64,000 bases of DNA, taken from Vibrio splendidus (GTDB lineage: Bacteria; Pseudomonadota; Gammaproteobacteria; Enterobacterales; Vibrionaceae). Location of the stretch: assembly GCF_003345295.1 (NCBI RefSeq), contig NZ_CP031055.1, positions 3,162,001-3,226,000 of the forward strand, written 5' to 3'. Every line of letters starts with the position of its first letter. Positions within the stretch are counted from its first letter, which is position 1. The notes under the pieces are model-generated. The model did no database searches. It was not told the origin of the DNA and saw only the letters and a program-made list of their open reading frames with translations. Position numbers and translations under genes: made by a program. Positions 25,752 to 35,249 of the stretch are shown piece after piece.

Positions 25752-27647
25752 ATGCTTTATCACGAAAAATTTGACGTCATCGTTGTTGGTGGTGGCCATG
25801 CAGGAACGGAAGCCGCACTCGCATCTGCACGTACTGGTCAAAGTACGTTACTACTCACTCATAATATCGATACGTTGGGACAAATGTCTTGCAACCCTGC
25901 TATTGGCGGGATCGGTAAGGGCCACTTGGTAAAAGAGGTCGATGCAATGGGTGGATTAATGGCGCAAGCTATTGATCATGCAGGTATTCAGTTCAGAACG
26001 TTAAACGCATCAAAAGGTCCAGCGGTACGTGCAACTCGTGCACAAGCTGACCGCGCGCTTTACAAAGCCTTTGTTCGAAATGTTCTTGAAAACACACCAA
26101 ACCTAACTCTGTTTCAACAATCGGTTGATGACTTGATCGTTGAGCAGGATCAAGTGGTGGGTGTTGTTACACAGATGGGCCTTAAGTTCCGCGCTAACGC
26201 AGTGGTACTGACGGTCGGTACATTTCTAGGTGGAAAGATCCATATTGGTATGGAAAGTTCTTCAGGCGGTCGCGCTGGTGATCCACCATCGATCGCACTG
26301 GCTGACCGTCTTCGTGATCTTCCATTCCGAGTTGATCGCCTGAAAACGGGTACACCTCCTCGTATCGATGCACGTAGCGTTGATTTTTCAGAGTTAGAGG
26401 TTCAGCACGGTGATAACCCAACACCTGTATTCTTGTTCATGGGTAGCCGAGCTCAACAGCCTCGCCAAATTCCATGCTACATCACGCATACCAACGAAAA
26501 TACGCATGACGTTATTCGCGCCAATCTCGATCGCAGCCCAATGTACGCGGGCGTGATTGAAGGTATTGGCCCGCGCTACTGTCCATCGATTGAAGACAAA
26601 GTGATGCGTTTTGCTGACAAGAACAGTCACCAGATTTTCATTGAACCTGAAGGTCTGACGACCCATGAGCTATACCCGAATGGTATCTCGACAAGTCTGC
26701 CATTTGATGTTCAGGTAAAAATCGTTCACTCAATGAAAGGTTTTGAAAATGCTCATATCGTCCGCCCAGGCTATGCGATCGAGTATGATTTCTTTGATCC
26801 TCGCGACCTTAAGCTGACTTACGAAACTAAGTTTATTAAGGGTCTATTCTTTGCCGGTCAAATCAACGGTACCACTGGCTACGAAGAAGCGGCAGCACAA
26901 GGCTTGATGGCCGGTCTGAATGCAAGTTTGTTTACACAAGGCAAAGAGGGCTGGAGCCCGCGTCGTGACCAAGCTTACATGGGCGTTCTTATTGATGATC
27001 TATCGACGATGGGTACCAAAGAACCTTACCGTATGTTCACGTCTCGTGCGGAATACCGTTTGTTACTTCGTGAAGACAACGCTGATATCCGCTTGACTGA
27101 GAAGTCGCGTGAGCTTGGCTTGGTGGATGATGCTCGTTGGGCTCGATTCAACGAGAAAGTAGAAAACATGGAGAAGGAACGTCAACGTCTAAAAGAAACG
27201 TGGATTAATCCAAAGTCTGAAGATGTTGATCAACTGAACCAAATTCTAAAAACACCTATGTCTCGTGAAGCAAGCGGTGAAGATCTTCTTCGTCGTCCTG
27301 AAATGACTTATTCACAGCTAACGGCATTGGATCGTTTTGGCCCTGCATTGGAAGATCAACAAGCATCCGAGCAAGTTGAGATCCAAGTGAAGTACGATGG
27401 TTATATCCAGCGTCAACAAGACGAAATTGAAAAATCACTGCGTCATGAAAATACCAAATTGCCTGCTGATATCGATTACAGCAAGGTGAAAGGACTTTCT
27501 AACGAAGTGGTTCTTAAACTAACGACTGCTAAGCCTGACTCAATTGGTATTGCTTCTCGAATTTCAGGTATTACGCCTGCAGCAATCTCAATTCTGTTGG
27601 TTTATTTGAAAAAACACGGCCTGCTGAAAAAGGGTGAGGAAGCATAA
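25752..27647 (+). CDS. mnmG: tRNA uridine modification enzyme MnmG (GidA)
   Basis: 631 residues from the ATG at 25752 (MLYHEKFDVIVVGGGHAGTE), which has GAGG upstream; a TTG at 25731 is unlikely. The FAD-binding motif is GGGHAGTEAA (residues 12-21). Conserved signatures are SCNPAIGGIGKGH and RLKTGTPPRID. It works with MnmE on wobble uridine 34. First gene to the right of oriC; its stop shares one base with the start of rsmG. Confidence 0.97.
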   Translation: MLYHEKFDVIVVGGGHAGTEAALASARTGQSTLLLTHNIDTLGQMSCNPAIGGIGKGHLVKEVDAMGGLMAQAIDHAGIQFRTLNASKGPAVRATRAQADRALYKAFVRNVLENTPNLTLFQQSVDDLIVEQDQVVGVVTQMGLKFRANAVVLTVGTFLGGKIHIGMESSSGGRAGDPPSIALADRLRDLPFRVDRLKTGTPPRIDARSVDFSELEVQHGDNPTPVFLFMGSRAQQPRQIPCYITHTNENTHDVIRANLDRSPMYAGVIEGIGPRYCPSIEDKVMRFADKNSHQIFIEPEGLTTHELYPNGISTSLPFDVQVKIVHSMKGFENAHIVRPGYAIEYDFFDPRDLKLTYETKFIKGLFFAGQINGTTGYEEAAAQGLMAGLNASLFTQGKEGWSPRRDQAYMGVLIDDLSTMGTKEPYRMFTSRAEYRLLLREDNADIRLTEKSRELGLVDDARWARFNEKVENMEKERQRLKETWINPKSEDVDQLNQILKTPMSREASGEDLLRRPEMTYSQLTALDRFGPALEDQQASEQVEIQVKYDGYIQRQQDEIEKSLRHENTKLPADIDYSKVKGLSNEVVLKLTTAKPDSIGIASRISGITPAAISILLVYLKKHGLLKKGEEA

Positions 27648-28279
27648 TGAGTGCATTACGCGAAAAACTGGATCACCTGATTGGCCAGACTGAACTTGAA
27701 GTATCTGAAAAGCAACGTGGCCAATTGGTTGGCTACGTTGAGTTACTGAACAAGTGGAACAAGGCTTACAACTTAACGTCAGTTCGTGACCCGCAAGAAA
27801 TGATGGTGAAACATATCTTAGATAGCATCATTGTTAGCACTCACTTACAAGGCAAGCGCTTTATTGATGTAGGTACAGGCCCTGGTCTTCCTGGGATTCC
27901 GCTCTCAATCATGAACCCTGACTGCGAGTTTTACTTGCTCGATAGCCTAGGTAAGCGTATTCGTTTTATTAAACAAGTGATTCATGAATTAGGCATCGAC
28001 AACGTGGTACCGGTTCAAAGTCGTGTTGAAGAGTTTCAACCAGAAGAAAAGTTTGATGCCGTGCTCAGTCGCGCATTTGCGTCAATGACAGACATGGTAG
28101 AGTGGTGTCACCATTTACCTAAAGAGCAATCCGGTGTATTTTTGGCTCTTAAGGGACAACATCCTAGAGACGAAATCGACCTGTTACCTGAATGGTGTTC
28201 AGTGACAGACATTAAAGCTTTGCAAGTGCCAGAGCTTGATGGAGAGCGTCATCTAGTTACTTTATCGCGTCAGGGATAA
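27647..28279 (+). CDS. rsmG: 16S rRNA m7G527 methyltransferase RsmG
   Basis: 210 residues. The class I SAM-dependent fold shows FIDVGTGPGLPGIPLSI (about residues 71-87) and the acidic LLDSLGKRIRFI. Upstream lies the family signature LNKWNKAYNLTS. It methylates G527 of 16S rRNA; its loss gives low-level streptomycin resistance. It overlaps mnmG by one base. Confidence 0.96.
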   Translation: MSALREKLDHLIGQTELEVSEKQRGQLVGYVELLNKWNKAYNLTSVRDPQEMMVKHILDSIIVSTHLQGKRFIDVGTGPGLPGIPLSIMNPDCEFYLLDSLGKRIRFIKQVIHELGIDNVVPVQSRVEEFQPEEKFDAVLSRAFASMTDMVEWCHHLPKEQSGVFLALKGQHPRDEIDLLPEWCSVTDIKALQVPELDGERHLVTLSRQG

Positions 28280-28293
28280 TCAGCGAGGCCATA

Positions 28294-29067
28294 GTGGGTA
28301 AAATCGTAGCAATTGCCAACCAGAAGGGCGGCGTAGGAAAAACAACAACTTGCATTAATTTGGCAGCATCAATGGCGGCAACAAAACGCAAGATATTGGT
28401 TGTTGACCTCGATCCTCAAGGTAATGCCACTATGGCGAGCGGTGTCGACAAGTATCAAGTTGAAGCAACTGCTTACGATTTGCTGGTTGAAGACACCCCA
28501 TTTGATGAGGTAGTTTGCCGAAGTACATCTGGCAATTATGACCTCATCGCCGCAAACGGTGATGTGACTGCGGCAGAAATCAAGTTAATGGAAGTATTTG
28601 CTCGTGAAGTTCGTTTAAAAAACGCACTCGAATCCATTCGCGACAACTATGATTTCATCTTTATTGATTGCCCACCTTCATTAAACCTTCTTACAATCAA
28701 CGCGATGGCTGCGGCCGATTCCGTATTGGTTCCTATGCAATGTGAATATTTTGCTTTGGAAGGTTTGACTGCGTTGATGGATACCATCAGTAAGCTCGCT
28801 GCGGTAGTAAACGAGAATCTGAAGATCGAAGGTCTTCTTCGTACAATGTATGATCCTCGTAACCGCTTATCGAATGAAGTCTCTGATCAACTCAAAAAAC
28901 ACTTCGGTAGCAAAGTTTACCGAACTGTGATCCCTCGAAATGTACGTTTGGCAGAAGCGCCGAGTCATGGCAAGCCAGCAATGTACTACGACAAGTATTC
29001 CGCAGGTGCTAAGGCATATCTTGCTCTTGCAGGCGAAATGTTGCGTCGTGAAGAAGTCCCAGTATAG
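28294..29067 (+). CDS. parA: Chromosome partitioning ATPase ParA
   Basis: 257 residues from a GTG start, 14 bases after rsmG. The deviant Walker A KGGVGKTTT (Lys11 and Lys16) and Walker B FIFIDCPPSL are of the Soj/ParA type. It forms ATP-dependent gradients on the nucleoid that pull ParB-parS complexes. Followed by parB after 23 bases. Confidence 0.96.
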   Translation: MGKIVAIANQKGGVGKTTTCINLAASMAATKRKILVVDLDPQGNATMASGVDKYQVEATAYDLLVEDTPFDEVVCRSTSGNYDLIAANGDVTAAEIKLMEVFAREVRLKNALESIRDNYDFIFIDCPPSLNLLTINAMAAADSVLVPMQCEYFALEGLTALMDTISKLAAVVNENLKIEGLLRTMYDPRNRLSNEVSDQLKKHFGSKVYRTVIPRNVRLAEAPSHGKPAMYYDKYSAGAKAYLALAGEMLRREEVPV

Positions 29068-29090
29068 GTCTAACCAAAGGAATTCGCTCA

Positions 29091-29972
29091 ATGTCTAAGC
29101 GTGGTTTAGGAAAAGGGTTAGATGCATTGCTTGCAACTAGCTCATTGGCTCGTGAAAAACAACAAGTTGCTTCTCATAGTCAGGCTTTGTCTGCAGAAGG
29201 CGAGTTCACAGAGATTGCCATTGGTAGCTTGAAGCCAGGCGTATATCAACCGCGTAAGGATATGGCGCCAGAAGCGCTAGAAGAGCTGGCCGCATCTATT
29301 CAATCTCAAGGTATTATTCAACCTATCGTCGTGCGTCCTTTAGCGTATGGTCAATATGAGATTATCGCTGGTGAGCGCCGTTGGAGAGCTGCGCGTCAAG
29401 CTGGCTTAAAACAGGTGCCGTGCTTGGTCAAGAAGGTTGAAGACAAAGCTGCGATTGCGATGGCATTGATTGAGAACATTCAGCGTGAAGACTTGAATGT
29501 TATCGAAGAAGCACAAGCGCTAGAGCGCTTACAGAACGAATTCGAGCTGACACATCAACAAGTCGCCGAAGTGATCGGTAAATCGAGAGCAACGGTTAGT
29601 AACTTATTACGTCTAAATCAGCTAGAAAATGAAGTAAAAGGTTTAGTTTCCAATAAACAACTGGAAATGGGTCATGCTCGAGCATTGCTTGCGCTTGAAG
29701 GTGATACCCAGATTGAAGCAGCAAACACTGCGGCAACCAAAAAAATGACCGTGCGTCAAACTGAGCAGCTTGTCAAAAAGTGCTTAAAACCAGACGTTGA
29801 ACCAGAATCGAAGCCTGAAGACACAGAAGCTATCGAACTTTCACGAAGACTCACGGAAAAATTGCAAGCAAACGTTTCAGTTACTCGTTCTGTTAGCGGT
29901 AAGTCAAAAGTGACGATTACTCTTGATGAGCCTCACAAATTAGAGCAACTTATTGCTAAACTAGAGTACTAA
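29091..29972 (+). CDS. parB: Chromosome partitioning protein ParB
   Basis: 293 residues. The N-terminal SKRGLGKGLDALL is the ParA-stimulating peptide. The CTPase domain carries GERRWRAARQAGL and ENIQREDLN. The HTH that reads parS is HQQVAEVIGKSRATVSNLLRL. A C-terminal dimerisation domain ends the protein. It loads on parS and slides as a CTP clamp. A parS-like site lies in recF at 14.4 kb. Confidence 0.96.
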   Translation: MSKRGLGKGLDALLATSSLAREKQQVASHSQALSAEGEFTEIAIGSLKPGVYQPRKDMAPEALEELAASIQSQGIIQPIVVRPLAYGQYEIIAGERRWRAARQAGLKQVPCLVKKVEDKAAIAMALIENIQREDLNVIEEAQALERLQNEFELTHQQVAEVIGKSRATVSNLLRLNQLENEVKGLVSNKQLEMGHARALLALEGDTQIEAANTAATKKMTVRQTEQLVKKCLKPDVEPESKPEDTEAIELSRRLTEKLQANVSVTRSVSGKSKVTITLDEPHKLEQLIAKLEY

Positions 29973-30071
29973 ATGAGATAATTGATTTAGGTCAATTATG
30001 TAATAAACAAGTAATTTCGTACAAAAGTTGTCGGTTTGTATGCAAAAATGTAAAAGATTGCTGCATTGTGA

Positions 30072-30099
30072 TTGCAATCAATTTGGCTGAACGTATAAT
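30072..30099 (+). promoter_or_regulatory. Probable atp operon promoter
   Basis: TTGCAA (30072-30077), a 16-base spacer and TATAAT (30094-30099), about 65 bases before atpI in an AT-rich gap after parB. Confidence 0.6.
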
Positions 30100-30163
30100 T
30101 TTCGCCAATTTCTCAGCACGCTTATAAGCGAGTGGTAAAGTGGGCTTAAAGAGGAACGAATAC

Positions 30164-30553
30164 ATGGTAGCGGCGTTAGCAAGACCAGGACGAGTGCTTG
30201 CAAAGCAAATGTTATTGATCGAGCTTAGCGCGGTTATATTAGTGGCGATAGGGTTAGGTTTAGCTGTTAATCCTGATTGGGGTTTTGCTGCATTAATCGG
30301 TGGCGGTATTTTTGTCATCGCGAATGTAGTTTTTTGTGTGTGTGCTTTCCTATTTTGTGGAGCTCGTGCAACTAAGTTAGTTGCGGCGTCGTTCTATGCT
30401 GGCGAAGTGCTCAAAATCTTAATCACAGTTTTACTATTCTCTATTGTCTACATGTATATGCAGGTGGAATTAATTCCCCTCAAACTGACCTATTTACTGG
30501 TTCTAGGTATTAATATCTTTGCGCCAGTGCTTTTCATTAACAATAAAAAATAG
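30164..30553 (+). CDS. atpI: F0F1 ATP synthase assembly protein AtpI
   Basis: 129 residues from the ATG at 30164 (MVAALARPGR), which has AGAGG about ten bases upstream; a GTG at 30140 is the alternative start. Four hydrophobic helices. AtpI helps assemble the c-ring and is always the first, poorly conserved gene of atp operons. atpB starts eight bases later. Confidence 0.9.
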   Translation: MVAALARPGRVLAKQMLLIELSAVILVAIGLGLAVNPDWGFAALIGGGIFVIANVVFCVCAFLFCGARATKLVAASFYAGEVLKILITVLLFSIVYMYMQVELIPLKLTYLLVLGINIFAPVLFINNKK

Positions 30554-30561
30554 GATGAGTT

Positions 30562-31359
30562 ATGGCTGCGCCAACAGCATCCGGATACATTGAACACCAT
30601 TTACAAAACCTTTCTTTAGCTAAGTTTGGTCTTGTAGAGGAAACAAGTTTCTGGAACGTACATATAGACAGTCTGTTTTTTTCTGTGCTGACAGGGGTGT
30701 TATTCCTTTGGGTTTTTCGCTCAGTCGCTAAGAAAGCAACAGTAGGTGTACCTGGTAAGCTTCAGTGTTTTGTTGAAATGGTAGTGGAATTCGTTGGCGA
30801 CAACGTTAAAGAAACTTTCCATGGCCGCAATCCTCTGGTAGCTCCATTAGCACTGACTATATTCTGCTGGATTATCATAATGAACTTGATGGACTTAGTG
30901 CCTATCGATTTCTTACCGTATCCTGCAGAGCATTGGCTAGGTATCCCTTACTTGAAAGTGGTTCCTACAGCTGATGTAAATATAACAATGGCAATGGCTT
31001 TAGGTGTTTTTGCTCTGATGATCTACTACAGCATCAAAGTAAAAGGCTTAGGCGGATTTGCTAAAGAATTGGCACTGCATCCATTTAATCACCCAATCAT
31101 GATTCCATTTAACTTGGTACTTGAGGTAATTTCGCTATTAGCGAAGCCACTATCTCTAGGTATGCGTTTATTTGGTAATATGTTTGCGGGTGAGGTGGTG
31201 TTTATTCTTATCGCGGCAATGCTACCGTGGTACTTACAATGGGTAGGTGCACTACCTTGGGCTATCTTCCATATCTTGGTTATTTTGATTCAAGCGTTTG
31301 TTTTCATGATGTTGACAATCGTTTACCTATCAATGGCCCATGAAGATAGTGATCACTAA
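30562..31359 (+). CDS. atpB: ATP synthase Fo subunit a
   Basis: 265 residues with about five to six helices. The essential arginine lies in PLSLGMRLFGNMFAGEV, and the terminal helix IFHILVILIQAFVFMMLTIVYL is typical. Subunit a forms the proton half-channels facing the c-ring. Confidence 0.97.
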   Translation: MAAPTASGYIEHHLQNLSLAKFGLVEETSFWNVHIDSLFFSVLTGVLFLWVFRSVAKKATVGVPGKLQCFVEMVVEFVGDNVKETFHGRNPLVAPLALTIFCWIIIMNLMDLVPIDFLPYPAEHWLGIPYLKVVPTADVNITMAMALGVFALMIYYSIKVKGLGGFAKELALHPFNHPIMIPFNLVLEVISLLAKPLSLGMRLFGNMFAGEVVFILIAAMLPWYLQWVGALPWAIFHILVILIQAFVFMMLTIVYLSMAHEDSDH

Positions 31360-31409
31360 AAAAATTTTTAAGCTTTATTCTAACTATTAATGTTAATCGG
31401 AGAACGTAA

Positions 31410-31667
31410 ATGGAAACTGTACTAAGTTTTTCAGCAATCGCTGTTGCTATCATTGTTGGTCTTTGTGCCGTAGGTACTGCAATTGGTTTTGCTATTCTTG
31501 GTGGTAAATTCCTAGAAGGCGCTGCGCGTCAACCTGAAATGGCTCCAATGCTACAAGTTAAGATGTTCATCATCGCTGGTCTACTGGATGCTGTTCCAAT
31601 GATCGGTATCGTAATCGCACTACTATTCACGTTTGCTAACCCATTTGTAAGTCAGCTAGCAGGCTAA
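31410..31667 (+). CDS. atpE: ATP synthase Fo subunit c
   Basis: 85 residues forming a helical hairpin. The polar loop is EGAARQPE. The ion-binding carboxylate is an Asp in IIAGLLDAVPMIG, as in proton-driven E. coli. I see none of the Gln/Glu/Ser pattern of sodium-driven rings, so H+ coupling is inferred. Confidence 0.97.
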   Translation: METVLSFSAIAVAIIVGLCAVGTAIGFAILGGKFLEGAARQPEMAPMLQVKMFIIAGLLDAVPMIGIVIALLFTFANPFVSQLAG

Positions 31668-31725
31668 TTAACTCTTAATAGTTAATTAAATTTTTGTAGT
31701 TGATTCTTAACGAGGAGTAGCTGTT

Positions 31726-32196
31726 GTGAATATGAACGCAACTCTGTTAGGTCAAGCAATTGCTTTTTCGCTGTTTGTTTGGTTCTGCATGAAATATGTA
31801 TGGCCACCAATCATGCAAGCAATTGAAGAACGTCAGAAGAAAATTGCTGACGGTCTTGTAGCCGCTGAACGCGCTGCTAAAGACTTGAACCTGGCACAAG
31901 CCAACGCTTCTGAGCAAATGAAGGAAGCGAAGCGCACTGCAACTGAGGTTATTGATCAGGCAAACAAACGTAAAGCTCAAATTATTGATGAAGCTCGCGA
32001 AGAGGCTCAGGCAGAACGCCAGAAGATCCTAACGCAAGCTGAAGCTGAAATTGAAGCTGAACGCACACGTGCCCGTGATGACCTGCGCAAACAAGTCGCA
32101 ACTCTGGCTATAGCTGGTGCTGAGAAAATCCTTGAGCGTACAATCGATAAAGATGTACACAATGATCTTCTTAACAACATTACTGCAAAACTTTAA
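31726..32196 (+). CDS. atpF: ATP synthase Fo subunit b
   Basis: 156 residues, as in E. coli. GTG start at 31726 with AGGAG eight bases upstream; an ATG at 31732 is too far from it. One N-terminal membrane helix precedes a long charged coiled coil (residues 30-150, rich in A, E, K and R) that forms the peripheral stalk with delta. Confidence 0.96.
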   Translation: MNMNATLLGQAIAFSLFVWFCMKYVWPPIMQAIEERQKKIADGLVAAERAAKDLNLAQANASEQMKEAKRTATEVIDQANKRKAQIIDEAREEAQAERQKILTQAEAEIEAERTRARDDLRKQVATLAIAGAEKILERTIDKDVHNDLLNNITAKL

Positions 32197-32211
32197 AGCA
32201 AGGGGCTGTAT

Positions 32212-32745
32212 ATGTCTGATTTGACTACAATCGCACGCCCCTATGCTAAAGCAGCGTTTGACTTTGCGGTAGATAAAGGTGAGCTAGACCAATGGGGTCA
32301 AATGCTTACTTTTGCTGCCGAAGTGGCACAAAATGATGATGTTCATAATTTATTAAGCAGTTCAATGACTGCTGAAAAGTTAGCTGAAATATTCATTGTA
32401 ATTTGTGGCGAACAATTTGATGAATTCGGCCAGAACTTAATTAAAGTGATGGCAGAGAATGGTCGTTTAATGGCCTTTCCTGATGTTTGTAAACAGTTCT
32501 TATTGCTTAAACAAGAGCACGAGAAAGAAATCGACGTTGATGTTACTTCAGCGGTTGAACTTTCTGAAGAACAGCGCACAAGCATCATCAGCAAATTGGA
32601 ACTGCGCCTAGCGCGCAAAGTTCAGCTGAATTGCAGTATAGATGAGACTCTACTTAGTGGAGTTATTATTCGAGCCGGAGACCTAGTCATCGATAACTCA
32701 GCGCGTAGTCGTTTAGACCGCCTGAGCGATGCATTGCAGTCTTAA
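32212..32745 (+). CDS. atpH: ATP synthase F1 subunit delta
   Basis: 177 residues (E. coli 177). Opens LTTIARPYAKAAFDFA, the family signature, and links the b stalk to the top of the alpha3beta3 head. It ends 13 bases before atpA. Confidence 0.96.
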   Translation: MSDLTTIARPYAKAAFDFAVDKGELDQWGQMLTFAAEVAQNDDVHNLLSSSMTAEKLAEIFIVICGEQFDEFGQNLIKVMAENGRLMAFPDVCKQFLLLKQEHEKEIDVDVTSAVELSEEQRTSIISKLELRLARKVQLNCSIDETLLSGVIIRAGDLVIDNSARSRLDRLSDALQS

Positions 32746-32758
32746 TGGGGATTGGAGC

Positions 32759-34300
32759 ATGCAACTTAATTCCACTGAAATTAGCGATCTAATTAAACAA
32801 CGTATTGAATCTTTCGACGTTGTTAGTGAAGCTCGCAATGAAGGTACTATCGTTTCTGTAAGCGATGGCATCCTTAGCATCCACGGCCTAGCGGACGTGA
32901 TGCAAGGTGAAATGATCGAACTACCGGGTGGCCGTTACGCGCTAGCACTAAACTTGAACCGTGATTCGGTTGGTGCTGTTGTAATGGGCCCGTATGCTGA
33001 CCTACAGGAAGGCATGAAAGTTACAGGTACTGGTCGTATTCTTGAAGTACCAGTAGGTCCTGAAATGCTTGGTCGTGTTGTAAACACGCTAGGTGAGCCA
33101 ATTGATGGTAAAGGTCCTATCGAAGCGAAACTAACTTCGCCTGTAGAAATTATCGCACCAGGTGTAATCGACCGTAAATCGGTAGATCAACCTGTTCAAA
33201 CTGGTTACAAGTCAGTTGACTCAATGATCCCTATCGGTCGTGGTCAACGTGAACTAGTAATCGGTGACCGTCAGACTGGTAAAACAGCAATGGCGATCGA
33301 TGCGATTATCAACCAGAAAGACTCTGGTATTTTCTCTATCTACGTAGCTATCGGCCAAAAAGCGTCGACTATTGCTAACGTAGTTCGCAAACTAGAAGAG
33401 CACGGCGCACTGGCTAACACTGTTGTTGTTGTTGCATCTGCTTCTGAATCTGCTGCGCTGCAATACCTTGCACCGTATGCTGGTTGTGCGATGGGTGAAT
33501 ACTTCCGTGATCGCGGCGAAGATGCACTGATTGTTTATGATGATCTATCTAAGCAAGCGGTAGCTTACCGTCAAATTTCACTACTACTTAAGCGTCCACC
33601 TGGCCGTGAAGCGTTCCCTGGTGATGTTTTCTACCTTCACTCTCGTCTACTAGAGCGTGCTGCTCGTGTAAGCGAAGCATACGTAGAAAAATTCACTAAC
33701 GGTGAAGTGACAGGCAAGACTGGTTCTTTAACTGCTCTTCCTATCATCGAAACGCAAGCTGGTGACGTATCTGCATTCGTACCAACGAACGTAATCTCGA
33801 TTACTGATGGTCAGATCTTCCTACAAACTGAACTATTCAACGCGGGCGTACGTCCAGCTGTTGACCCTGGTATCTCAGTTTCTCGTGTAGGTGGTTCGGC
33901 GCAGACTAAAATCATCAAGAAGCTATCTGGCGGTATCCGTACTGCTCTAGCTCAATACCGTGAACTAGCAGCATTTGCACAGTTCTCATCGGATCTTGAT
34001 GAAGCGACCAAAAAGCAACTAGACCACGGTCAAAAAGTTACAGAACTGATGAAGCAGAAACAATATGCTCCTATGTCTGTATTTGACCAAGCTCTAGTAA
34101 TCTTCGCTGCAGAGCGTGGATACCTTCAAGACGTAGAACTGTCAAAAGTTCTAGATTTTGAAGCTGCTTTACTGTCGTTTGCTCGTGGTCAATACGCTGA
34201 TCTAGCAACACAGATCGACGCAACGGGTGCTTTCAACAAAGAAATCGAAGCTGAGCTGAAGAAGCTTGTTGACGATTTCAAGGCAACCCAGACCTGGTAA
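32759..34300 (+). CDS. atpA: ATP synthase F1 subunit alpha
   Basis: 513 residues from the ATG at 32759 (MQLNSTEISDLIKQRIESF), equal to E. coli, with GGGG upstream; an earlier ATG at 32729 lies inside atpH. The non-catalytic nucleotide site shows GDRQTGKTA. The signature PAVDPGISVSRVG is present. Confidence 0.98.
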   Translation: MQLNSTEISDLIKQRIESFDVVSEARNEGTIVSVSDGILSIHGLADVMQGEMIELPGGRYALALNLNRDSVGAVVMGPYADLQEGMKVTGTGRILEVPVGPEMLGRVVNTLGEPIDGKGPIEAKLTSPVEIIAPGVIDRKSVDQPVQTGYKSVDSMIPIGRGQRELVIGDRQTGKTAMAIDAIINQKDSGIFSIYVAIGQKASTIANVVRKLEEHGALANTVVVVASASESAALQYLAPYAGCAMGEYFRDRGEDALIVYDDLSKQAVAYRQISLLLKRPPGREAFPGDVFYLHSRLLERAARVSEAYVEKFTNGEVTGKTGSLTALPIIETQAGDVSAFVPTNVISITDGQIFLQTELFNAGVRPAVDPGISVSRVGGSAQTKIIKKLSGGIRTALAQYRELAAFAQFSSDLDEATKKQLDHGQKVTELMKQKQYAPMSVFDQALVIFAAERGYLQDVELSKVLDFEAALLSFARGQYADLATQIDATGAFNKEIEAELKKLVDDFKATQTW

Positions 34301-34348
34301 TTGGTAGGTGGTCTTAGGGCCACCTCATACCATTAACGGAGAGTAACG

Positions 34349-35215
34349 ATGGCCGGCGCAAAAGAGATACGTAATAAAATCGGTAGTGTTAAAAGCACAC
34401 AGAAGATTACGAAAGCAATGGAAATGGTAGCAGCTTCGAAAATGCGTCGTTCTCAAGACGCAATGGAAGCTACTCGTCCATATGCAGAAACAATGCGTAA
34501 AGTGATCGGTCATTTGGCTAATGGTAGCCTCGAGTATAAGCATCCTTATCTTGAGGAACGTGAAGCCAAACGTGTTGGTTACATCATCGTTTCTACAGAC
34601 CGTGGTCTTTGTGGTGGTTTGAACATTAACTTGTTCAAAAAAGCTATGAACGACATGAAAGATTGGTCTGAGAAAGGTGCTGATGTAGAGCTTGCAATTG
34701 TAGGTTCTAAAGCAACAGCATTTTTCAATAACAGCGGCGCGAAAGTAGCAGCTCAAGTTTCTGGTCTGGGTGATCGCCCAAGCCTTGAAGACTTGATTGG
34801 CTCTGTAAGCGTTATGCTGAAGAAATATGATGAAGGTGAATTGGATCGCCTGTTCGTAGTGTTTAACAGATTTGAAAACACTATGGTTCAAGAACCAACG
34901 ATCGATCAATTACTTCCTTTGCCTAAATCAGACAGCGAAGAAATGAAACGCAGTCATTCTTGGGACTACATTTATGAGCCCGAGCCAAAACCACTACTAG
35001 ATGCACTATTAGTTCGATACGTCGAATCTCAAGTGTATCAAGGTGTGGTCGAGAATCTTGCTTGTGAGCAAGCAGCTCGAATGATTGCAATGAAATCAGC
35101 AACAGATAACGCTGGTGACATTATTGATGACTTAGAACTTGTGTATAACAAAGCCCGTCAATCGGCGATTACACAAGAACTTTCTGAGATCGTTTCAGGC
35201 GCAGCTGCGGTTTAA
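34349..35215 (+). CDS. atpG: ATP synthase F1 subunit gamma
   Basis: 288 residues. N-terminal MAGAKEIRNKIGSVKSTQKITKAMEMV and C-terminal NKARQSAITQELSEIVSGAAA form the antiparallel coiled-coil shaft that turns inside the alpha3beta3 head. Confidence 0.97.
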   Translation: MAGAKEIRNKIGSVKSTQKITKAMEMVAASKMRRSQDAMEATRPYAETMRKVIGHLANGSLEYKHPYLEEREAKRVGYIIVSTDRGLCGGLNINLFKKAMNDMKDWSEKGADVELAIVGSKATAFFNNSGAKVAAQVSGLGDRPSLEDLIGSVSVMLKKYDEGELDRLFVVFNRFENTMVQEPTIDQLLPLPKSDSEEMKRSHSWDYIYEPEPKPLLDALLVRYVESQVYQGVVENLACEQAARMIAMKSATDNAGDIIDDLELVYNKARQSAITQELSEIVSGAAAV

Positions 35216-35249
35216 GCTTAGGTAAAACTAAATAGTTAGAGGATTAACG

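Noticed and set aside
29992..30318. 108-codon minus-strand frame over the atp promoter and atpI
   Set aside because: It crosses a promoter and the start of a conserved gene; low-complexity composition.
31410..31667. Sodium-driven ATP synthase, as known in some marine bacteria
   Set aside because: Subunit c carries Asp in the proton-type GLLDAVPMIG context without the sodium-ligand pattern.
34325..34909. 194-codon open frame antisense to atpG
   Set aside because: Lies wholly opposite a conserved gene, has a cysteine/histidine-rich composition typical of a shadow frame, and no ribosome site or family match.
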